Notes: a model not told the origin generated them from the letters alone. 64,000 nucleotides of DNA from Sphingomonas sp. URHD0057 (GCF_000620665.1 NZ_JIAU01000005.1:425501-489500); one strand, 5' to 3'; positions 43,376 through 53,089 are shown, numbered from the stretch's first letter. Made by a program: numbers and translations.

Positions 43376-44490
43376 AACAACCAGGAGACGATCGGCTGCC
43401 CGCGCGCCGCCTGCTCGCTTGCCTGGGCGAGGCGGACGGCGTGGAAGAACAGGCTGACGATGGTCCATCCGGCGACGGCGACCAGCCCGGCGTCGGGTCG
43501 GCCGAGCAGCAGCGCGGCGACCAGGATCACCATGTTCGGGTTGCGCCGCGCGGTGATCAGCCGGAACCGGCTGTCGATTGGCCGCCAGACGTGGATGTGC
43601 ATGCCTCCGAAGCGGCGCATGAAGATGCCTTCGATCACTCGCTGCGCGACATAGCCGCCGATGATCGCCCACAGCACCATCGTTGCGTAGATCGGCGACA
43701 GCGGCCGTCCGTAGGCCGCGAGGCCATGCGCCCATGCCCACCACCAGAATGGAGGGTGGACGAGGTCGATGCCGTGGTCGAAGACATTGCCCCATTTCGA
43801 CGACGCGCCGGTGCACCGCGCGAGCTTCCCGTCGACCGTGTCGAGCACCATGAAGATGAAGCCCGACAGCACCCCCAGCCAATAATCGCCGCGCCAGAAC
43901 AGGAAGAAGGCGAGCACGCACAGCACCGCGCCGACGGCTGTCACGCTGTTCGGGCTGACGCCCGCCTGTGCCGCCCAGCGCGTGAGGTAGAAGGCGGGCC
44001 GGCGCCAAAGATAGAGCGTTAGTATGTCCGTCACGCCCTTGTACGACGCGTCGTAGGCCGCCCGCTCGACGGGCTCGGGGTCGTCCGGATCGAGCGGCAT
44101 GACGAACGGGCGTCCGCGCTTGCGTAGCTCGGCGTAATTGAGTTCTGCCGTTTCGGCGGGGAGTGGTTCGAAGCCATGGGGCAGCTCGCCCGCCTCGATC
44201 CCCCGCTGCGCCTCCGCCGCGTCCTCGTCCGCGGGGACGTTGGCCATCACCGGCTTGCCCTCGAGCGTCAGCACGGCGCGGGGCCTCGAACGCAGCGCCT
44301 TCAGCCACGCCGGGTCCCAGGCATAACCGAGGCTCGCGAGAAGCGCGTCGCGCCCTGCGGCCGGAGTATCGGCGCATTCGAACCCAGCATTCGTTGCCAG
44401 GCGGCATGTGCGTTCCCGCGCGTCCATCCCGAACGGGCGCGCGGCGTTGAAACCCACGGGCACAAACAGGAATGGCTCGCTGCTGCTCAT
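43372..44490 (-). CDS. CDP-alcohol phosphatidyltransferase-family membrane enzyme
   Basis: 372 aa from ATG 44490. The C-terminal half carries six or so helices and the diagnostic motif DTVDGKLARCTG followed by GNVFDHGID, i.e. D-x2-D-G-x2-A-R-x8-G-x3-D-x3-D. The N-terminal 150 residues are soluble and of unknown fold. With the following nucleotidyltransferase and HAD genes the set resembles CDP-inositol-type (IPCT/DIPPS-like) headgroup pathways. That would fit an unusual inositol- or polyol-phosphate lipid, but it is an inference. Confidence 0.82.
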   Translation of the reverse strand: MSSSEPFLFVPVGFNAARPFGMDARERTCRLATNAGFECADTPAAGRDALLASLGYAWDPAWLKALRSRPRAVLTLEGKPVMANVPADEDAAEAQRGIEAGELPHGFEPLPAETAELNYAELRKRGRPFVMPLDPDDPEPVERAAYDASYKGVTDILTLYLWRRPAFYLTRWAAQAGVSPNSVTAVGAVLCVLAFFLFWRGDYWLGVLSGFIFMVLDTVDGKLARCTGASSKWGNVFDHGIDLVHPPFWWWAWAHGLAAYGRPLSPIYATMVLWAIIGGYVAQRVIEGIFMRRFGGMHIHVWRPIDSRFRLITARRNPNMVILVAALLLGRPDAGLVAVAGWTIVSLFFHAVRLAQASEQAARGQPIVSWLL

Positions 44491-44585
44491 GCCGTGGGCA
44501 TAAAGGCGCCGGCCCAAGCGCGAAAGGGCGCTTTTCCGCGCCTTCTCTTGCTCCCCTCTCGCATTTCGCGCATCACTCCGCCCGC

Positions 44586-45689
44586 ATGGCCGATCTCGAC
44601 GAGACAGGCACGGATCAGGGGCGCGGTTCGGTCTACCGGGTCGCCGGCGCGCTGACGATCACGCGCGCGGCGACGACGCAGCGCGAGATCGACGCGCTGC
44701 CCGACCCCATCACCATCGACCTCTCCGACATCAACCGCATGGACACGGTCGGCGCGTGGATCATCTACCGCACGGTCCGCGATCGCGGCGCCAAGGTGGT
44801 CGGCGCCAGCCATGACGAGGTCAGCCTGCTCAAGCAGGTGTCCGAGTTCGACAAGCCGGTGCAGGTCCACCCCGAGGAGAAGCCGGGCTTCCTGCGCGCC
44901 CTGCAGGAGCTTGGCGAGTGGGTGACCGAGGCCGGTGTCACCATGCTCGGACTGCTCGGCTTCTTCGGCGCGACCTTGATCGGCTTCGCCAACATCATCC
45001 GCCGGCCCAAGAGATTCCGCACCAATGCCGTCATCCAGCGCTTCGACGTCGTCGGCGTGCGCGCGCTCGGCATCATCGGCCTGATGAGCTTCCTGATCGG
45101 CGTCGTCATCGCCCAGCAGGGGTCGGTGCAGCTCGCCCAGTTCGGCGCCGAGGTCTATACCATCAATCTCATCGGCCGCATCACCGTGCGCGAGCTCGGC
45201 ACGCTGATGACCGCGATCATGGTCGCCGGCCGCTCCGGCTCGGCCTTCGCTGCGCAGCTCGGAACGATGAAGATCACCGAGGAGATCGACGCGATGCGGA
45301 CGATCGGGGTCTCGCCGGTCGAAGCGTTGGTCATTCCGCGGATGATCGCGTCGATCGTCATGATGCCGCTGCTTGCCTTCTGGGCCATGCTGACGGCGCT
45401 GATCGGCGGCGGCATCTTCGTCTGGCTCGATCTCGGCATCCCGCCCCTGACCTACGTCCAGCGCTTGCAGGAGGTGATCCCGATCACGGATATCTGGGTC
45501 GGTTTGATCAAGGCACCGGTGTTCGGCTTCATCATCGCGCTCGCCGGATGCTTCCAGGGCATGCTCGTCGAGGGCGACAGCGAGCAAGTCGGCACGCGCA
45601 CGACCATGGCGGTCGTCCAGTCGATCTTCCTCGTGATCGTGCTCGACGCCGTCTTCGCCGTCTTCTTCAGCTCGATCGGGTGGGTATGA
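44586..45689 (+). CDS. mlaE: Mla-type ABC transporter permease with N-terminal STAS domain
   Basis: 367 aa from ATG 44586. Residues 1-105 form a STAS-like domain (ITIDLSDINRMDTVGAWIIY), normally a separate protein (MlaB) in E. coli but fused here. The MlaE permease fold follows: VVIAQQGSVQLAQFGAEVYT, VRELGTLMTAIMVAGRSGSAFAA and MKITEEIDAMRTIGVSP. Works with the next three genes in trafficking phospholipids between the membranes. Stop overlaps the ATPase start by 4 bp. Confidence 0.92.
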   Translation: MADLDETGTDQGRGSVYRVAGALTITRAATTQREIDALPDPITIDLSDINRMDTVGAWIIYRTVRDRGAKVVGASHDEVSLLKQVSEFDKPVQVHPEEKPGFLRALQELGEWVTEAGVTMLGLLGFFGATLIGFANIIRRPKRFRTNAVIQRFDVVGVRALGIIGLMSFLIGVVIAQQGSVQLAQFGAEVYTINLIGRITVRELGTLMTAIMVAGRSGSAFAAQLGTMKITEEIDAMRTIGVSPVEALVIPRMIASIVMMPLLAFWAMLTALIGGGIFVWLDLGIPPLTYVQRLQEVIPITDIWVGLIKAPVFGFIIALAGCFQGMLVEGDSEQVGTRTTMAVVQSIFLVIVLDAVFAVFFSSIGWV

Positions 45690-46510
45690 TCCCCAAGGAA
45701 CTCGATCCGAGCACGGTTCCCGATGGCTGCCATCCGGTGATCGAGGTTCGCGGGCTGCGCAATGCGTTCGGCGAGCAGGTCATCCACGACGACCTCGATC
45801 TTACGGTCTGCCGCGGCGAGATCCTCGGCGTCGTCGGCGGCTCCGGCACCGGCAAGTCGGTGCTGCTGCGCTCGATCATCGGACTGCAAGTACCCGAAAC
45901 CGGTGAAATCGACGTGCTCGGTGAGAACATGGTCGACCGCAGCGAGGACGAAGCGAAGAACATTCGCCGCCGCTGGGGCATATTGTTCCAGAACGGCGCT
46001 TTGTTCTCGACGCTGACCGTCGCCGAGAATGTCGAGGTCCCGATCCGCGAGTATTTTCCGTTCCTTAAACCCCCGCTGCTGGACGAGATCGCGTCCTACA
46101 AGATCGCGATGGGCGGGCTGCCGCCGGACGCTGGGCCCAAATATCCCTCGGAGCTGTCGGGCGGCATGGTCAAGCGCGCAGGATTGGCCCGCGCCCTCGC
46201 GCTCGACCCGGAATTGCTGTTCCTCGACGAGCCGACCGCGGGCCTCGATCCGATTGCGGCGGCGGCGTTCGACCAGCTGATCCGCTCGCTCCAGGAGCGC
46301 CTCGACCTCACGGTGTTCCTGATCACCCACGACCTCGACACGCTGCACGCCATCTGCGACCGCGTCGCGGTGCTGGCGGATCGGAAGGTCATTGCGGTCG
46401 GAACGATTCCGCAACTATTGGCTTTGGACCATCCTTGGATACAAGAGTATTTCAACGGGCCACGCGGGCGCACGGCGGCCAATAGTTATCAAGAGGGGGT
46501 GACCGCCTAG
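45686..46510 (+). CDS. mlaF: Mla-type ABC transporter ATPase
   Basis: 274 aa from ATG 45686 in the ATGA overlap. Walker A is GGSGTGKSVLL, the signature LSGGMVKRAGLARALALD, Walker B LLFLDEPTAGLDPIA and H-loop LITHDLDTLH. Drives lipid transport with the MlaE permease. Its TAG shares one base with the GTG of the MCE gene. Confidence 0.93.
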   Translation: MIPKELDPSTVPDGCHPVIEVRGLRNAFGEQVIHDDLDLTVCRGEILGVVGGSGTGKSVLLRSIIGLQVPETGEIDVLGENMVDRSEDEAKNIRRRWGILFQNGALFSTLTVAENVEVPIREYFPFLKPPLLDEIASYKIAMGGLPPDAGPKYPSELSGGMVKRAGLARALALDPELLFLDEPTAGLDPIAAAAFDQLIRSLQERLDLTVFLITHDLDTLHAICDRVAVLADRKVIAVGTIPQLLALDHPWIQEYFNGPRGRTAANSYQEGVTA

Positions 46511-47463
46511 TGGAGACCCGGTCCAATTATGTGATGGTCGGTGCGGTCACCGTGGCGCTGCTTGCCGGCGTGCTGCTGTTCATCGTTTGGCTCGCCGGGC
46601 TCTCGAACAAGGCGACCAACTGCTACGACATCTATTTCAACCAGGCCGTCGGCGGGCTCAACAAGGGCTCGAACGTCACCTTCTCCGGCGTCCCCGTCGG
46701 CCAGGTTACCAAAATCTCGCTGCTCCCCAACCGGCCCGAGTTCGTGTGGGTCCGGATCGACGTCGATCAGCAGACGCCGGTGCTCCAGGGCACGACCGCG
46801 CAGATCAAGGGCGTCGGCTTTACCGGGGTCAGCGAGATCCAGCTCGACGGTGCGGTCAAGGGCGCGCCGCCGATCAACCGCCTGGGCCCGCAGGGCTGTC
46901 CGGTGGTCCCATCGGCGACCGGCGGCCTCGGCGCTTTGCTCAACAGCGCGCCGGAGCTGATCGAGCGCATCCAGCGCCTCACCGAGCGGCTGACCGAGCT
47001 GCTCAGCGACAAGAACCAGAATTCGATCGCCGACATCCTCGAGAATCTCGACCGCACCACCAAGGTCCTGGCGGATCGTGCGCCCGACCTCGCCGACGCC
47101 ATTGGCGACGCGCGGATTGCCGCCCGTAACGCGGGTGTCGCCGCGCAGAAGTTTGGCGTGCTCGCTGACAGCACCAACCAGCTGATCAATGAGCAAGGCA
47201 AGCCGGCGGCGGAGGATCTCCGCAAGTCGATCGCGTCGATCCAGCAGGCCGCCGACAACTTGAACGCGATGATTTCCGACGCGCGGCCCGGCGTGCAAAA
47301 CTTCTCCAAGTCGACGCTTCCCGAAGCCAATCGAATGGTCCGCGACCTGCGCGAGCTGACGCAATCTCTGAATGGGTTCACCGAGCGCTTGAACCAGAGC
47401 GGAATCGGTGGATCGCTGGGGCCTGAGAAGTTGCCTGACTACAAGCCGGGGAAACGCAAATGA
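46510..47463 (+). CDS. mlaD: MlaD/MCE-domain lipid-binding protein
   Basis: 317 aa from GTG 46510. One N-terminal transmembrane helix (VMVGAVTVALLAGVLLFIVW), then the MCE domain: FNQAVGGLNKGSNVTFSGVPVGQV and GFTGVSEIQLDG. The C-terminal half is a long helical region (about 150-300), similar to MCE proteins that form hexameric channels. Stop overlaps the lipoprotein start by 4 bp. Confidence 0.92.
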   Translation: METRSNYVMVGAVTVALLAGVLLFIVWLAGLSNKATNCYDIYFNQAVGGLNKGSNVTFSGVPVGQVTKISLLPNRPEFVWVRIDVDQQTPVLQGTTAQIKGVGFTGVSEIQLDGAVKGAPPINRLGPQGCPVVPSATGGLGALLNSAPELIERIQRLTERLTELLSDKNQNSIADILENLDRTTKVLADRAPDLADAIGDARIAARNAGVAAQKFGVLADSTNQLINEQGKPAAEDLRKSIASIQQAADNLNAMISDARPGVQNFSKSTLPEANRMVRDLRELTQSLNGFTERLNQSGIGGSLGPEKLPDYKPGKRK

Positions 47464-48074
47464 AGTGGATGCCGCGCCTTGGCGCTTCGGTTGCGCTCGG
47501 CTTTGCCGTCGCCGGTTGCTCGCTCGGCGGATTGTTGGGGGGCGGCGCCAAGGCCCCGCCGACTTTGCTGACGCTAACCCCGTCCGCTGCCGATCCCGGG
47601 CAGATCGCGCGCAGCGCTAGTGCCGGCCAGGCGGTGACGATCGCCGTCCCGGTCGTCTCGAAGGAACTGCGGACGGTGCGGGTGCCGGCTCAGCTGACCC
47701 CAACCGACATCCAGTATGTAACCAATCTGCAAATGGTCGATACGCCCGATCATTTGTTCCAGGAGCTGGTTCAGGAGACGGTGCGGCGAACCACCAACCG
47801 GGTGGTGCTCGACCCGCATCAGGCCGCGCTCGACCCCGGACTGCTGGTCACCGGATCGCTTCAGCACTTCGGCTACGACGCTGCCACCGGGCAGGTGATC
47901 GTCCAGTATGACGCGGCGCTGTCGACGCAGGGCGGCGCTCACGTCGAGACTCGCCGCTTCACCGCGACCTCGCCGGCGGACGGCACAGCGGCTTCGGTAG
48001 GAGCGGCACTGAATGCCGCCGCCAACCAGGTGGCGGCGGAAGTCGCGACCTGGATCGGGGGGTCGGCGGCTTAA
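47460..48074 (+). CDS. ABC-type transport auxiliary lipoprotein (PqiC/DUF330-like)
   Basis: 204 aa with a lipobox (LGFAVAGCSLGG). The body (VVSKELRTVRVPAQL, DIQYVTNLQMVDTP, ELVQETVRRTTNRVVL) matches outer-membrane auxiliary lipoproteins that end MCE operons. It likely anchors the MCE assembly at the outer membrane. Last gene of the mlaE-F-D operon; its end overlaps the convergent pepN by 4 bp. Confidence 0.85.
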   Translation: MKWMPRLGASVALGFAVAGCSLGGLLGGGAKAPPTLLTLTPSAADPGQIARSASAGQAVTIAVPVVSKELRTVRVPAQLTPTDIQYVTNLQMVDTPDHLFQELVQETVRRTTNRVVLDPHQAALDPGLLVTGSLQHFGYDAATGQVIVQYDAALSTQGGAHVETRRFTATSPADGTAASVGAALNAAANQVAAEVATWIGGSAA

Positions 48075-50698
48075 GCCAGGCTCTTCGACGCCTGCTCGAA
48101 CACGTCCTTCGACAGTCCCGGCTTGGCGACGATTTTCTCGAGCGCTCGGCGCATCAATTCGGCGCGGCTGGGCTCGAACCGCCGCCAGCGGCCGAACGCC
48201 GGCACCAGCCGAGCGGCCGCCTGCGGATTGATCGCATCGGCAGCCAGGATCATGTCCGCGACAAAGTCATAGCCGCGCCCTGACGGGTGATGGAACGCCC
48301 AATGATTGCCGGCGAATTGACCTGCCAGCGAGCGTAGCCGGTTCGGGTTGGTCATCGTGAAGTCGGGATGCCTGGCGAGCTCCGCGACGCGATCGACGGT
48401 GTCGGCGCGCTGCGCCGCGGCCTGAAGCGCGAACCATTTGTCCAGCACCAGCGAATCATTGTGGAAGCGCTCGTAGAAGGCGTCGAGCGCCCCCTGGCGT
48501 TCCGGCGCGTCGAGCGAAACCAAGGTCATGAGCGCGCCTTGGCGATCGGTCATGTTGTCGGCTCGATCGAATTGCGCCTTGGCCAATGACGCGGCTTCAT
48601 CGGGCGTCGCCGCCGCGAGAAGACCCAGGGCAATGCTGCGAAGGCGGCGAACTCCCTTGGCGCCTGGTGACAAATCGTCGCCCGATCCGTCGTCGCTGCG
48701 TTGCGCAGTTGACAGCGCGTCGCGGAGGCTCGATCCGATCGCCGTCCGCAACTGCTCGCGCGCGGCATGGATCGCATCGGGATCGACCACCTGCACGCGC
48801 TCGGCGATCAGAGTTTCGGAAGGCAGCAGGATCGCTTCGGCCTTGAACGCCGGGTCGAGCGCGTTCGATTGCAGGGTCGCGCCGACGGCCGCGACCACCG
48901 GTTCGGCATCCATCGCGCTCCCCTGCGCTCCAGCGAGGAGCGCGGTCATCATCAGGTCCTGCATCGCTTCGTAGCGGGCGAACGGGTCGCTGTCGGCCCA
49001 GGCGAGCCGTTCGAGCTCACCGGGCCGGCGGTTCGCCTGGACGATGATGGGCGCCGAGAAACCGCGATTGATCGACAGCAGCGGCGTCTCCGTGACATTG
49101 TCGAAGCGGACGCTTTGCCGCGGCTGGTCGAGGATGATCAGCTGCTCGGGCGCGATCTCCGCTCCGCTCGCATCGCCGATCAGCGCGGTCTTGAGCGGGA
49201 TCGGCATCGGCTGCTTGACCGGTTGGCCGGGCGTCGGGTCGATGTGCTGCTCGAGGTGCAGGGTCGCGGTCATTGCATCCGCGTCATGCTCGAGCCGTGC
49301 GGTGACCTTCGGCGTTCCCGCCTGACTGTACCAGATCTTGAACGTGGTCAGGTCGACGCCGCTGCCGTCTTCGAGCGCCTTGACGAAATCGTCGCAGGTC
49401 GCGGCTTCGCCGTCGTGGCGGGAGAAATAGAGGTCGGTCCCGGCGCGGAACTTGTCCCGGCCGAGCACGGTGGCCATCATCCGGATGACCTCGGCGCCCT
49501 TGTTGTAGACGGTGGCGGTGTAGAAATTGCCGATCTCGATATAGCTGTCGGGCCGGACGGCATGCGCGAGCGGGCCGGCGTCCTCGGGGAACTGGGCGGC
49601 GCGCAGCACCCGGACGTCCTCGATCCGCTTGACCGGCGGGCTGCCGATGTCGGCGGAGAAGCTCTGGTCGCGGAAGACGGTGAAGCCCTCCTTGAGGCTC
49701 AACTGGAACCAGTCGCGGCAGGTCACCCGGTCGCCCGACCAATTGTGGAAATATTCGTGGCCGACGACGCGCGAAATATTGTCGAAGTCGGCGTCGGTCG
49801 CAGTGTCCTGATCGGCAAGGACGAAGGCGGAATTGAAGATGTTGAGGCTCTTGTTCTCCATCGCCCCCATGTTGAAGTCGCCGACCGCGACGATGTTGAA
49901 CAGGTCGAGGTCGTACTCGCGTCCGTAGACCTGCTCGTCCCACGCCATCGCCAGCTTAAGGCTGTCCATCGCATGGCTGGTCTTGGGCAGGTCTGCTTCG
50001 CGGACCCAGATGGCGAGCTCGACCTTGCGGCCCGACATGGTGGTGAAGCGGTCGCGGTTGGCCTGGAGGTCGCCGGCGACCAGCGCGAACAAATAGCTTG
50101 GCTTGGGAAACGGATCTTCCCACTCGGCCCAATGGCGACCGCCGGCAGCCTCGCCCTGCGCGATGCGGTTGCCGTTCGACAGCAGCACCGGGAAAGCATT
50201 GGCGTCGCCCTCCATCCGGACGCGATATCTGGAGAGCACGTCGGGGCGGTCGGGGAAGAACGTGATGCGACGGAAGCCCTCGGCCTCGCACTGGGTGCAA
50301 AGCATCCCGTTCGATGCGTAGAGGCCCGTCAGCTTGGTGTTCGCCGACGGGGCGATCTCGACGTCGGTCTCGACCATGGCGCGATCGCCTGAAACTTCGA
50401 TGACTAGCGCTGGTCCGTCCATCCGCCATGCCGCGTCTTGTCCGTCGACTGCGACGCGAAGCGGGGCAAGCTCGTCGCCGTCGAGCCTCAGCGGCCGATC
50501 GTGCGGCCCGTTGCGCTCGACCTCGAGCGTCGCGCGAACCCGAGTCCGGTCGATGCCAAGGTCGAAATCGAGATGGATTTCCGGCACTCGCCAATCGGGC
50601 GGCCGATAATCTTCGCGGCGGATCGCGGCATGAGCGGGCACGGGCGGCGCGTCCGGCACCACGGCGGCGTCGGACGTAGTGGTACGGACATCGAGCAT
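48071..50698 (-). CDS. pepN: Aminopeptidase N (M1)
   Basis: 875 aa, the normal PepN size. The exopeptidase motif is MGAMENKSLN. The zinc site is VGHEYFHNWSGDRVTCRDWF (H-E-x-x-H) with the distal Glu in LSLKEGFTVFRDQ. N-terminal beta domain and long helical C-terminal domain follow the M1 layout. Cytoplasmic peptide turnover. Single gene, start ATG 50698. Confidence 0.95.
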   Translation of the reverse strand: MLDVRTTTSDAAVVPDAPPVPAHAAIRREDYRPPDWRVPEIHLDFDLGIDRTRVRATLEVERNGPHDRPLRLDGDELAPLRVAVDGQDAAWRMDGPALVIEVSGDRAMVETDVEIAPSANTKLTGLYASNGMLCTQCEAEGFRRITFFPDRPDVLSRYRVRMEGDANAFPVLLSNGNRIAQGEAAGGRHWAEWEDPFPKPSYLFALVAGDLQANRDRFTTMSGRKVELAIWVREADLPKTSHAMDSLKLAMAWDEQVYGREYDLDLFNIVAVGDFNMGAMENKSLNIFNSAFVLADQDTATDADFDNISRVVGHEYFHNWSGDRVTCRDWFQLSLKEGFTVFRDQSFSADIGSPPVKRIEDVRVLRAAQFPEDAGPLAHAVRPDSYIEIGNFYTATVYNKGAEVIRMMATVLGRDKFRAGTDLYFSRHDGEAATCDDFVKALEDGSGVDLTTFKIWYSQAGTPKVTARLEHDADAMTATLHLEQHIDPTPGQPVKQPMPIPLKTALIGDASGAEIAPEQLIILDQPRQSVRFDNVTETPLLSINRGFSAPIIVQANRRPGELERLAWADSDPFARYEAMQDLMMTALLAGAQGSAMDAEPVVAAVGATLQSNALDPAFKAEAILLPSETLIAERVQVVDPDAIHAAREQLRTAIGSSLRDALSTAQRSDDGSGDDLSPGAKGVRRLRSIALGLLAAATPDEAASLAKAQFDRADNMTDRQGALMTLVSLDAPERQGALDAFYERFHNDSLVLDKWFALQAAAQRADTVDRVAELARHPDFTMTNPNRLRSLAGQFAGNHWAFHHPSGRGYDFVADMILAADAINPQAAARLVPAFGRWRRFEPSRAELMRRALEKIVAKPGLSKDVFEQASKSLA

Positions 50699-50840
50699 GG
50701 TGCTGAGCTAGTCGCGAATGCCCAAGGGAACAACCCGAGCGCCCGATGACACGTGCCCGGAACGGGCGTAGTGCGCGCTCGCGGCATGCATCGAAAGCCG
50801 CGAGCGGAGCGTTGGGGGCAGGCACGAGGAGGCAATATCC

Positions 50841-51101
50841 ATGAGCGGCTTCGAAAACATTCGCGAGCATATGGAAGTGATTGGCGCCGACGGCGTCCAC
50901 ATCGGCACCGTCGACCACGTCGAAGAGAACCGCATCAAGCTCATCCGCGCCGACAGCGGGATCGGGCACGAAGAGCATCATCATTACATCCCTCGCGGAT
51001 TGGTCGCCGAGGTCGAGGGCGATCGGGTGCGTCTGACCGCGCGCGGCGACGTCGTGGCCGACCTGTTCGAGCAGGAACAGAGCGGCGACCCGATCGGCTG
51101 A
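50841..51101 (+). CDS. DUF2171 protein
   Basis: 86 aa. Opens FENIREHMEVIGADGVHIGTVD and contains IKLIRADSGIGHEEHHHYIP and a beta-rich end, typical of the PRC-barrel-like DUF2171 family common in sphingomonads. GAGGAGGCAATATCC precedes the ATG. Function unknown; perhaps stress-related. Confidence 0.75.
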   Translation: MSGFENIREHMEVIGADGVHIGTVDHVEENRIKLIRADSGIGHEEHHHYIPRGLVAEVEGDRVRLTARGDVVADLFEQEQSGDPIG

Positions 51102-51162
51102 CGCCAACCCCCTTGATCCTCGCGCCGCATTGGCTCCAATGGTGCGGCAGAGGGAGGGATCG

Positions 51163-51579
51163 ATGCGCAAAGCCATGCTGTTGCTGGGCGCCACGGCGCT
51201 TGCCGGTTGCGGCCAGTCGAACGAAGCCGCCAACCAGGTCGCCAAGGCGCCGGTCAAGAAGAAAGCGGCCTATTGCTTCTTCAAGGAGCCCGACACCAAG
51301 GCGTGGGCGGCCGCCCGCGACAAGGACGGCAACATCGTCGTCAAAGGCAAGGCTTTCCGCCAGGATCCGCGCTACAAGGCCGTGCTCGGCCCGGCGACGG
51401 TGACCGGCACCCGCGCCGAAATCTCGCCCGGCGTCGGCAACAACGACACCGGCTATGCGGCGCCCGAGAATTGGTGGGACCTCACCGCGACGATTCCCAA
51501 CAGCGCCACCGTCGAGACCGTCATCGTAAGCTGCGGGGCGAAGACTCTGGCCGAGCTCAAGGTTGCGCCAAAGAGCTAA
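51163..51579 (+). CDS. Small lipoprotein
   Basis: 138 aa from ATG 51163 (AGAGGGAGGGATCG upstream). Lipobox LGATALAGCGQSN. The mature domain starts CFFKEPDTKAWAAARDKDGN and ends VETVIVSCGAKTLAEL; two cysteines may pair. No named family recognised. Confidence 0.65.
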   Translation: MRKAMLLLGATALAGCGQSNEAANQVAKAPVKKKAAYCFFKEPDTKAWAAARDKDGNIVVKGKAFRQDPRYKAVLGPATVTGTRAEISPGVGNNDTGYAAPENWWDLTATIPNSATVETVIVSCGAKTLAELKVAPKS

Positions 51580-51642
51580 ATCGCGCGAAATCAACGCCGA
51601 TTTGTGTTGCAACCGAGGACAAACGGCCCAAGTCTGCTTGGC

Positions 51643-51978
51643 ATGCGAAATCCGCGGCTCGTGGAGTCGTATTTGGGCAAATGGACAAACTCCGATGACT
51701 ATGTCGCGGCGCTGGCACGCAAGCGCACCGCGCGCCGGGGCCGGGGCCGGGGGCGTGAGGCAAGCCGCCGAACGCAACCGGAAAGCCCGCGCTTCGGTCT
51801 CAGCACCTTACCCTATCTGGCGCTGATTGCGGGGCTTGCGGTGCTGACCGTGGCGATCGCCGTCGCCGCTTTCCCCGGATCGCAGCCCGAGCATAAAGCT
51901 CCGCAACTGCCCCCTCACGAGCAAGGCACTGCGGTCAAGGGTTGGCTTCAGGAAGCGCAGCGGGAATTCCACCGCTAG
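51643..51978 (+). CDS. Small single-helix membrane protein with basic N-terminus
   Basis: 111 aa from ATG 51643. A basic, Arg-rich cytoplasmic part (KRTARRGRGRGREASRR) precedes the helix TLPYLALIAGLAVLTVAIAV and a short outer tail. The frame extends upstream to a TTG at 51604 without a ribosome site. Function unknown. Confidence 0.55.
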   Translation: MRNPRLVESYLGKWTNSDDYVAALARKRTARRGRGRGREASRRTQPESPRFGLSTLPYLALIAGLAVLTVAIAVAAFPGSQPEHKAPQLPPHEQGTAVKGWLQEAQREFHR

Positions 51979-51990
51979 CGCGAGGTCAAA

Positions 51991-52380
51991 CTACCAGCTG
52001 CAGCGCCAGACACCGCCGCCCTGCCACATCCGGCCCTCGTCGCAGCCCTCGTTGTGCTGGACCCAGCGCGGATAAGCGCGGTCGGGACGGTCGTGCCACC
52101 AGTCGTTGTAGCTGTCCGAATCCCAGCTGCGATTGAGATCGGCGTCGTACCAGCCGCCCCACCAGCCGCCGTCGGCATCGCCGCGGCCGTGGCGCCCACG
52201 ATCATGTCTGCTGCCGTCGCCTGGGTGATGGCGGACGTTTCCAACGAGCGGAGTGCCGCGGTGGACGGTGACGCTGGCGGCGGCGGCGAAGTTCGGGTCG
52301 CTCCATCGCTGCGCCTGCGCCGGTGCGGGACTGGTGACGAGCACGGCGAGGCAAGCTCCTGAAATCCAGATGGCGCGCAT
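51991..52380 (-). CDS. Exported His/Asp/Trp-rich small protein
   Basis: 129 aa from ATG 52380. Signal peptide MRAIWISGACLAVLVTSPAP followed by a low-complexity part rich in His, Arg, Asp and Trp (HRGTPLVGNVRHHPGDGSRH), ending WQGGGVWRCSW. It could bind metal ions. The much longer frame in the same phase continues only as antisense to the next gene. Confidence 0.6.
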   Translation of the reverse strand: MRAIWISGACLAVLVTSPAPAQAQRWSDPNFAAAASVTVHRGTPLVGNVRHHPGDGSRHDRGRHGRGDADGGWWGGWYDADLNRSWDSDSYNDWWHDRPDRAYPRWVQHNEGCDEGRMWQGGGVWRCSW

Positions 52381-52473
52381 GGCGTCGCTCCTTTTCCGTT
52401 TCGGCCACGGCAGAAACGAAGCTCGCCGCGGCGCGTTGCATTCATTGCGCGGCAACCTACTTCGCGACAGGAT

Positions 52474-53016
52474 ATGATCATGCCCGCCGGCCTGCCCGTT
52501 GCGCTCGCATTGCTCGCCGCAGGCGTGGCCTATGGTCCGACGCCGCCGGTGCCGCCCAAGCAGGCGGCCAAGGCCGCCCCCAAGGACGGTTGCCAAACTC
52601 CGCAGGCCAGTGAGCGCGACATCGTCATCTGCGCCCAGCGCCCAGGCGGCTATCGGCTCGACCCCGACATCATGCAGGCGCACCGTGAGGCGCGGCAGGC
52701 GCGCGCCGGGCGGCTGAAGACGCCGCGTGAGCGGATGGACGGCACCGGTTGCGGCATGGATTGCCGCCCGTCGAGCCCCGACCTCCTCGCCATGGCGATC
52801 GGCGCGGCGACGATGGCCAAGCGGCTGGCCGACGGCAAGGAGGTCGGCAGCATGTTCATCACCCGGCCGGAGCCCGACGAATACCATCGCTACCTCGCCG
52901 CCAAGCAGCAGCGCGAAGCCCGGGAGGCGGCGGCGAAGACCGCCGCGATCGTCGCCGCGGCGAAGGCCGGGCAGGCAGCTTCCGCCAACGCCGCGGCGCC
53001 TGCGGCCAAGCCCTGA
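52474..53016 (+). CDS. Exported Ala-rich protein, unknown
   Basis: 180 aa; start ATG 52474 or 52480. N-terminal hydrophobic stretch GLPVALALLAAGVAY. Four cysteines occur in pairs (GCQTPQASERDIVICAQR and GCGMDCRPSSPDL). The C-terminus is a long Ala/Lys helix. Conserved-looking in sphingomonads, but no domain recognised. Confidence 0.6.
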   Translation: MIMPAGLPVALALLAAGVAYGPTPPVPPKQAAKAAPKDGCQTPQASERDIVICAQRPGGYRLDPDIMQAHREARQARAGRLKTPRERMDGTGCGMDCRPSSPDLLAMAIGAATMAKRLADGKEVGSMFITRPEPDEYHRYLAAKQQREAREAAAKTAAIVAAAKAGQAASANAAAPAAKP

Positions 53017-53089
53017 ACAGATTGCGATCGTCCCTGCGGGCGCTAAGGCTGACTGGCGAAGAGCAGCCGGATGAGCGAGGGGAACGACG

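Noticed and set aside
48767-50392. 541-codon open frame on the plus strand
   Set aside because: Antisense shadow of pepN, with no domain or ribosome site.
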